In this document: piece after piece, positions 21,789 to 21,849 of the stretch
Layout of the letters: every line of letters starts with the position of its first letter
How positions within the stretch are numbered: position 1 is the first letter of the stretch
From: an uncultured Clostridium sp.
GTDB lineage: Bacteria; Bacillota; Clostridia; Lachnospirales; Lachnospiraceae
NCBI GenBank assembly: GCA_900551135.1
Contig: URUX01000018.1
Coordinates: forward strand, 1 to 21,849
Direction of reading: 5' to 3'
Length of the DNA: 21,849 bases
Made by a program: the position numbers and the translations under genes
The notes under the pieces: generated by a model
Seen by the model: only the letters and a program-made list of their open reading frames with translations
What the model was told of the DNA's origin: nothing
Database searches by the model: none

Positions 21789-21849
21789 CTGGGCTACAAG
21801 GATTCGAACCTTGAAATGACGGAGTCAGAGTCCGTTGCCTTACCATTTG
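21789..21849 (-). tRNA. tRNA-Gln (anticodon CTG), 5' end cut by the window edge
   Basis: The minus strand shows a D-arm remnant AAATGGTAAGGCA, an anticodon arm ACGGA-CTCTGAC-TCCGT with anticodon CTG (reads CAG, Gln), a T-arm CAAGG-TTCGAAT-CCTTG and the 3' acceptor strand TAGCCCA with discriminator G. The 5' acceptor strand and the first bases of the D-arm lie beyond the window. CCA is not encoded (the next bases are CTTT), as expected for many Firmicutes. A terminator follows. Confidence 0.93.

Noticed and set aside
1..21849. CRISPR array, insertion sequence or prophage
   Set aside because: No regularly spaced repeats, transposase, integrase or phage structural genes were seen on either strand; the tRNA at the right edge has no adjacent integrase.

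Overview
The window reads as chromosomal DNA of a low-to-moderate GC Firmicute, most likely a gut-type Lachnospiraceae (Clostridia). The pointers are the PurF relative starting MGGIFGV, the FtsEX/M23/Ctp block, a stand-alone MsmX/UgpC-type ATPase, YitT, CvfB, strong AGGAGG-type ribosome binding sites, and an array of small lipoproteins and membrane proteins of kinds I associate with that family. The genus cannot be told from the sequence.

Left region (1-7810, minus strand): a run of about ten genes starts at a clear promoter (-35 at 7805-7810, -10 at 7782-7787) in front of a membrane-anchored zinc amidase (peptidoglycan amidase). It continues into unfamiliar envelope proteins: a signal-anchored protein, three lipoprotein-like genes, several multi-span membrane proteins, a NUDIX hydrolase, and a broken zinc-ribbon gene at the left edge. 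At least three of these look like joins of parts of different gene families, at about 205, 1600 and 5000. This suggests an accessory locus shaped by deletion between neighbouring genes.

Middle (7820-10492, plus strand): a two-gene operon encodes a PurF homologue and a threonine-aldolase-family PLP enzyme. The PurF homologue has lost the N-terminal nucleophile Cys and the other glutamine-handling residues, but keeps the PRPP site and the Fe-S cysteines. The two products could supply phosphoribosylamine and glycine, the two substrates of the next purine step. A bidirectional terminator separates it from the next operon.

Cell-envelope operon (17096 to 10497, minus strand): seven tightly coupled genes encode a PucR/CdaR-type regulator, FtsE, FtsX, a coiled-coil M23 peptidase, a C-terminal processing protease (S41), a tRNA-dihydrouridine synthase and a small DUF2007-like protein. 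FtsEX with the M23 enzyme is the division-linked wall-hydrolysis module, and the Ctp protease may control the level of the hydrolase.

Right region (minus strand): a single sugar-ABC ATPase gene (17223-18335) has its own strong terminator. It is followed by a YitT membrane protein (18564-19418). Next comes a three-gene operon of acyl-ACP thioesterase, CvfB and a SAM methyltransferase (21656 to 19479), with an excellent sigma-A promoter at 21685-21713. A partial tRNA-Gln(CTG) with its terminator closes the window. No CRISPR array, insertion sequence or prophage was seen, and no gene-free stretch exceeds 300 bases.
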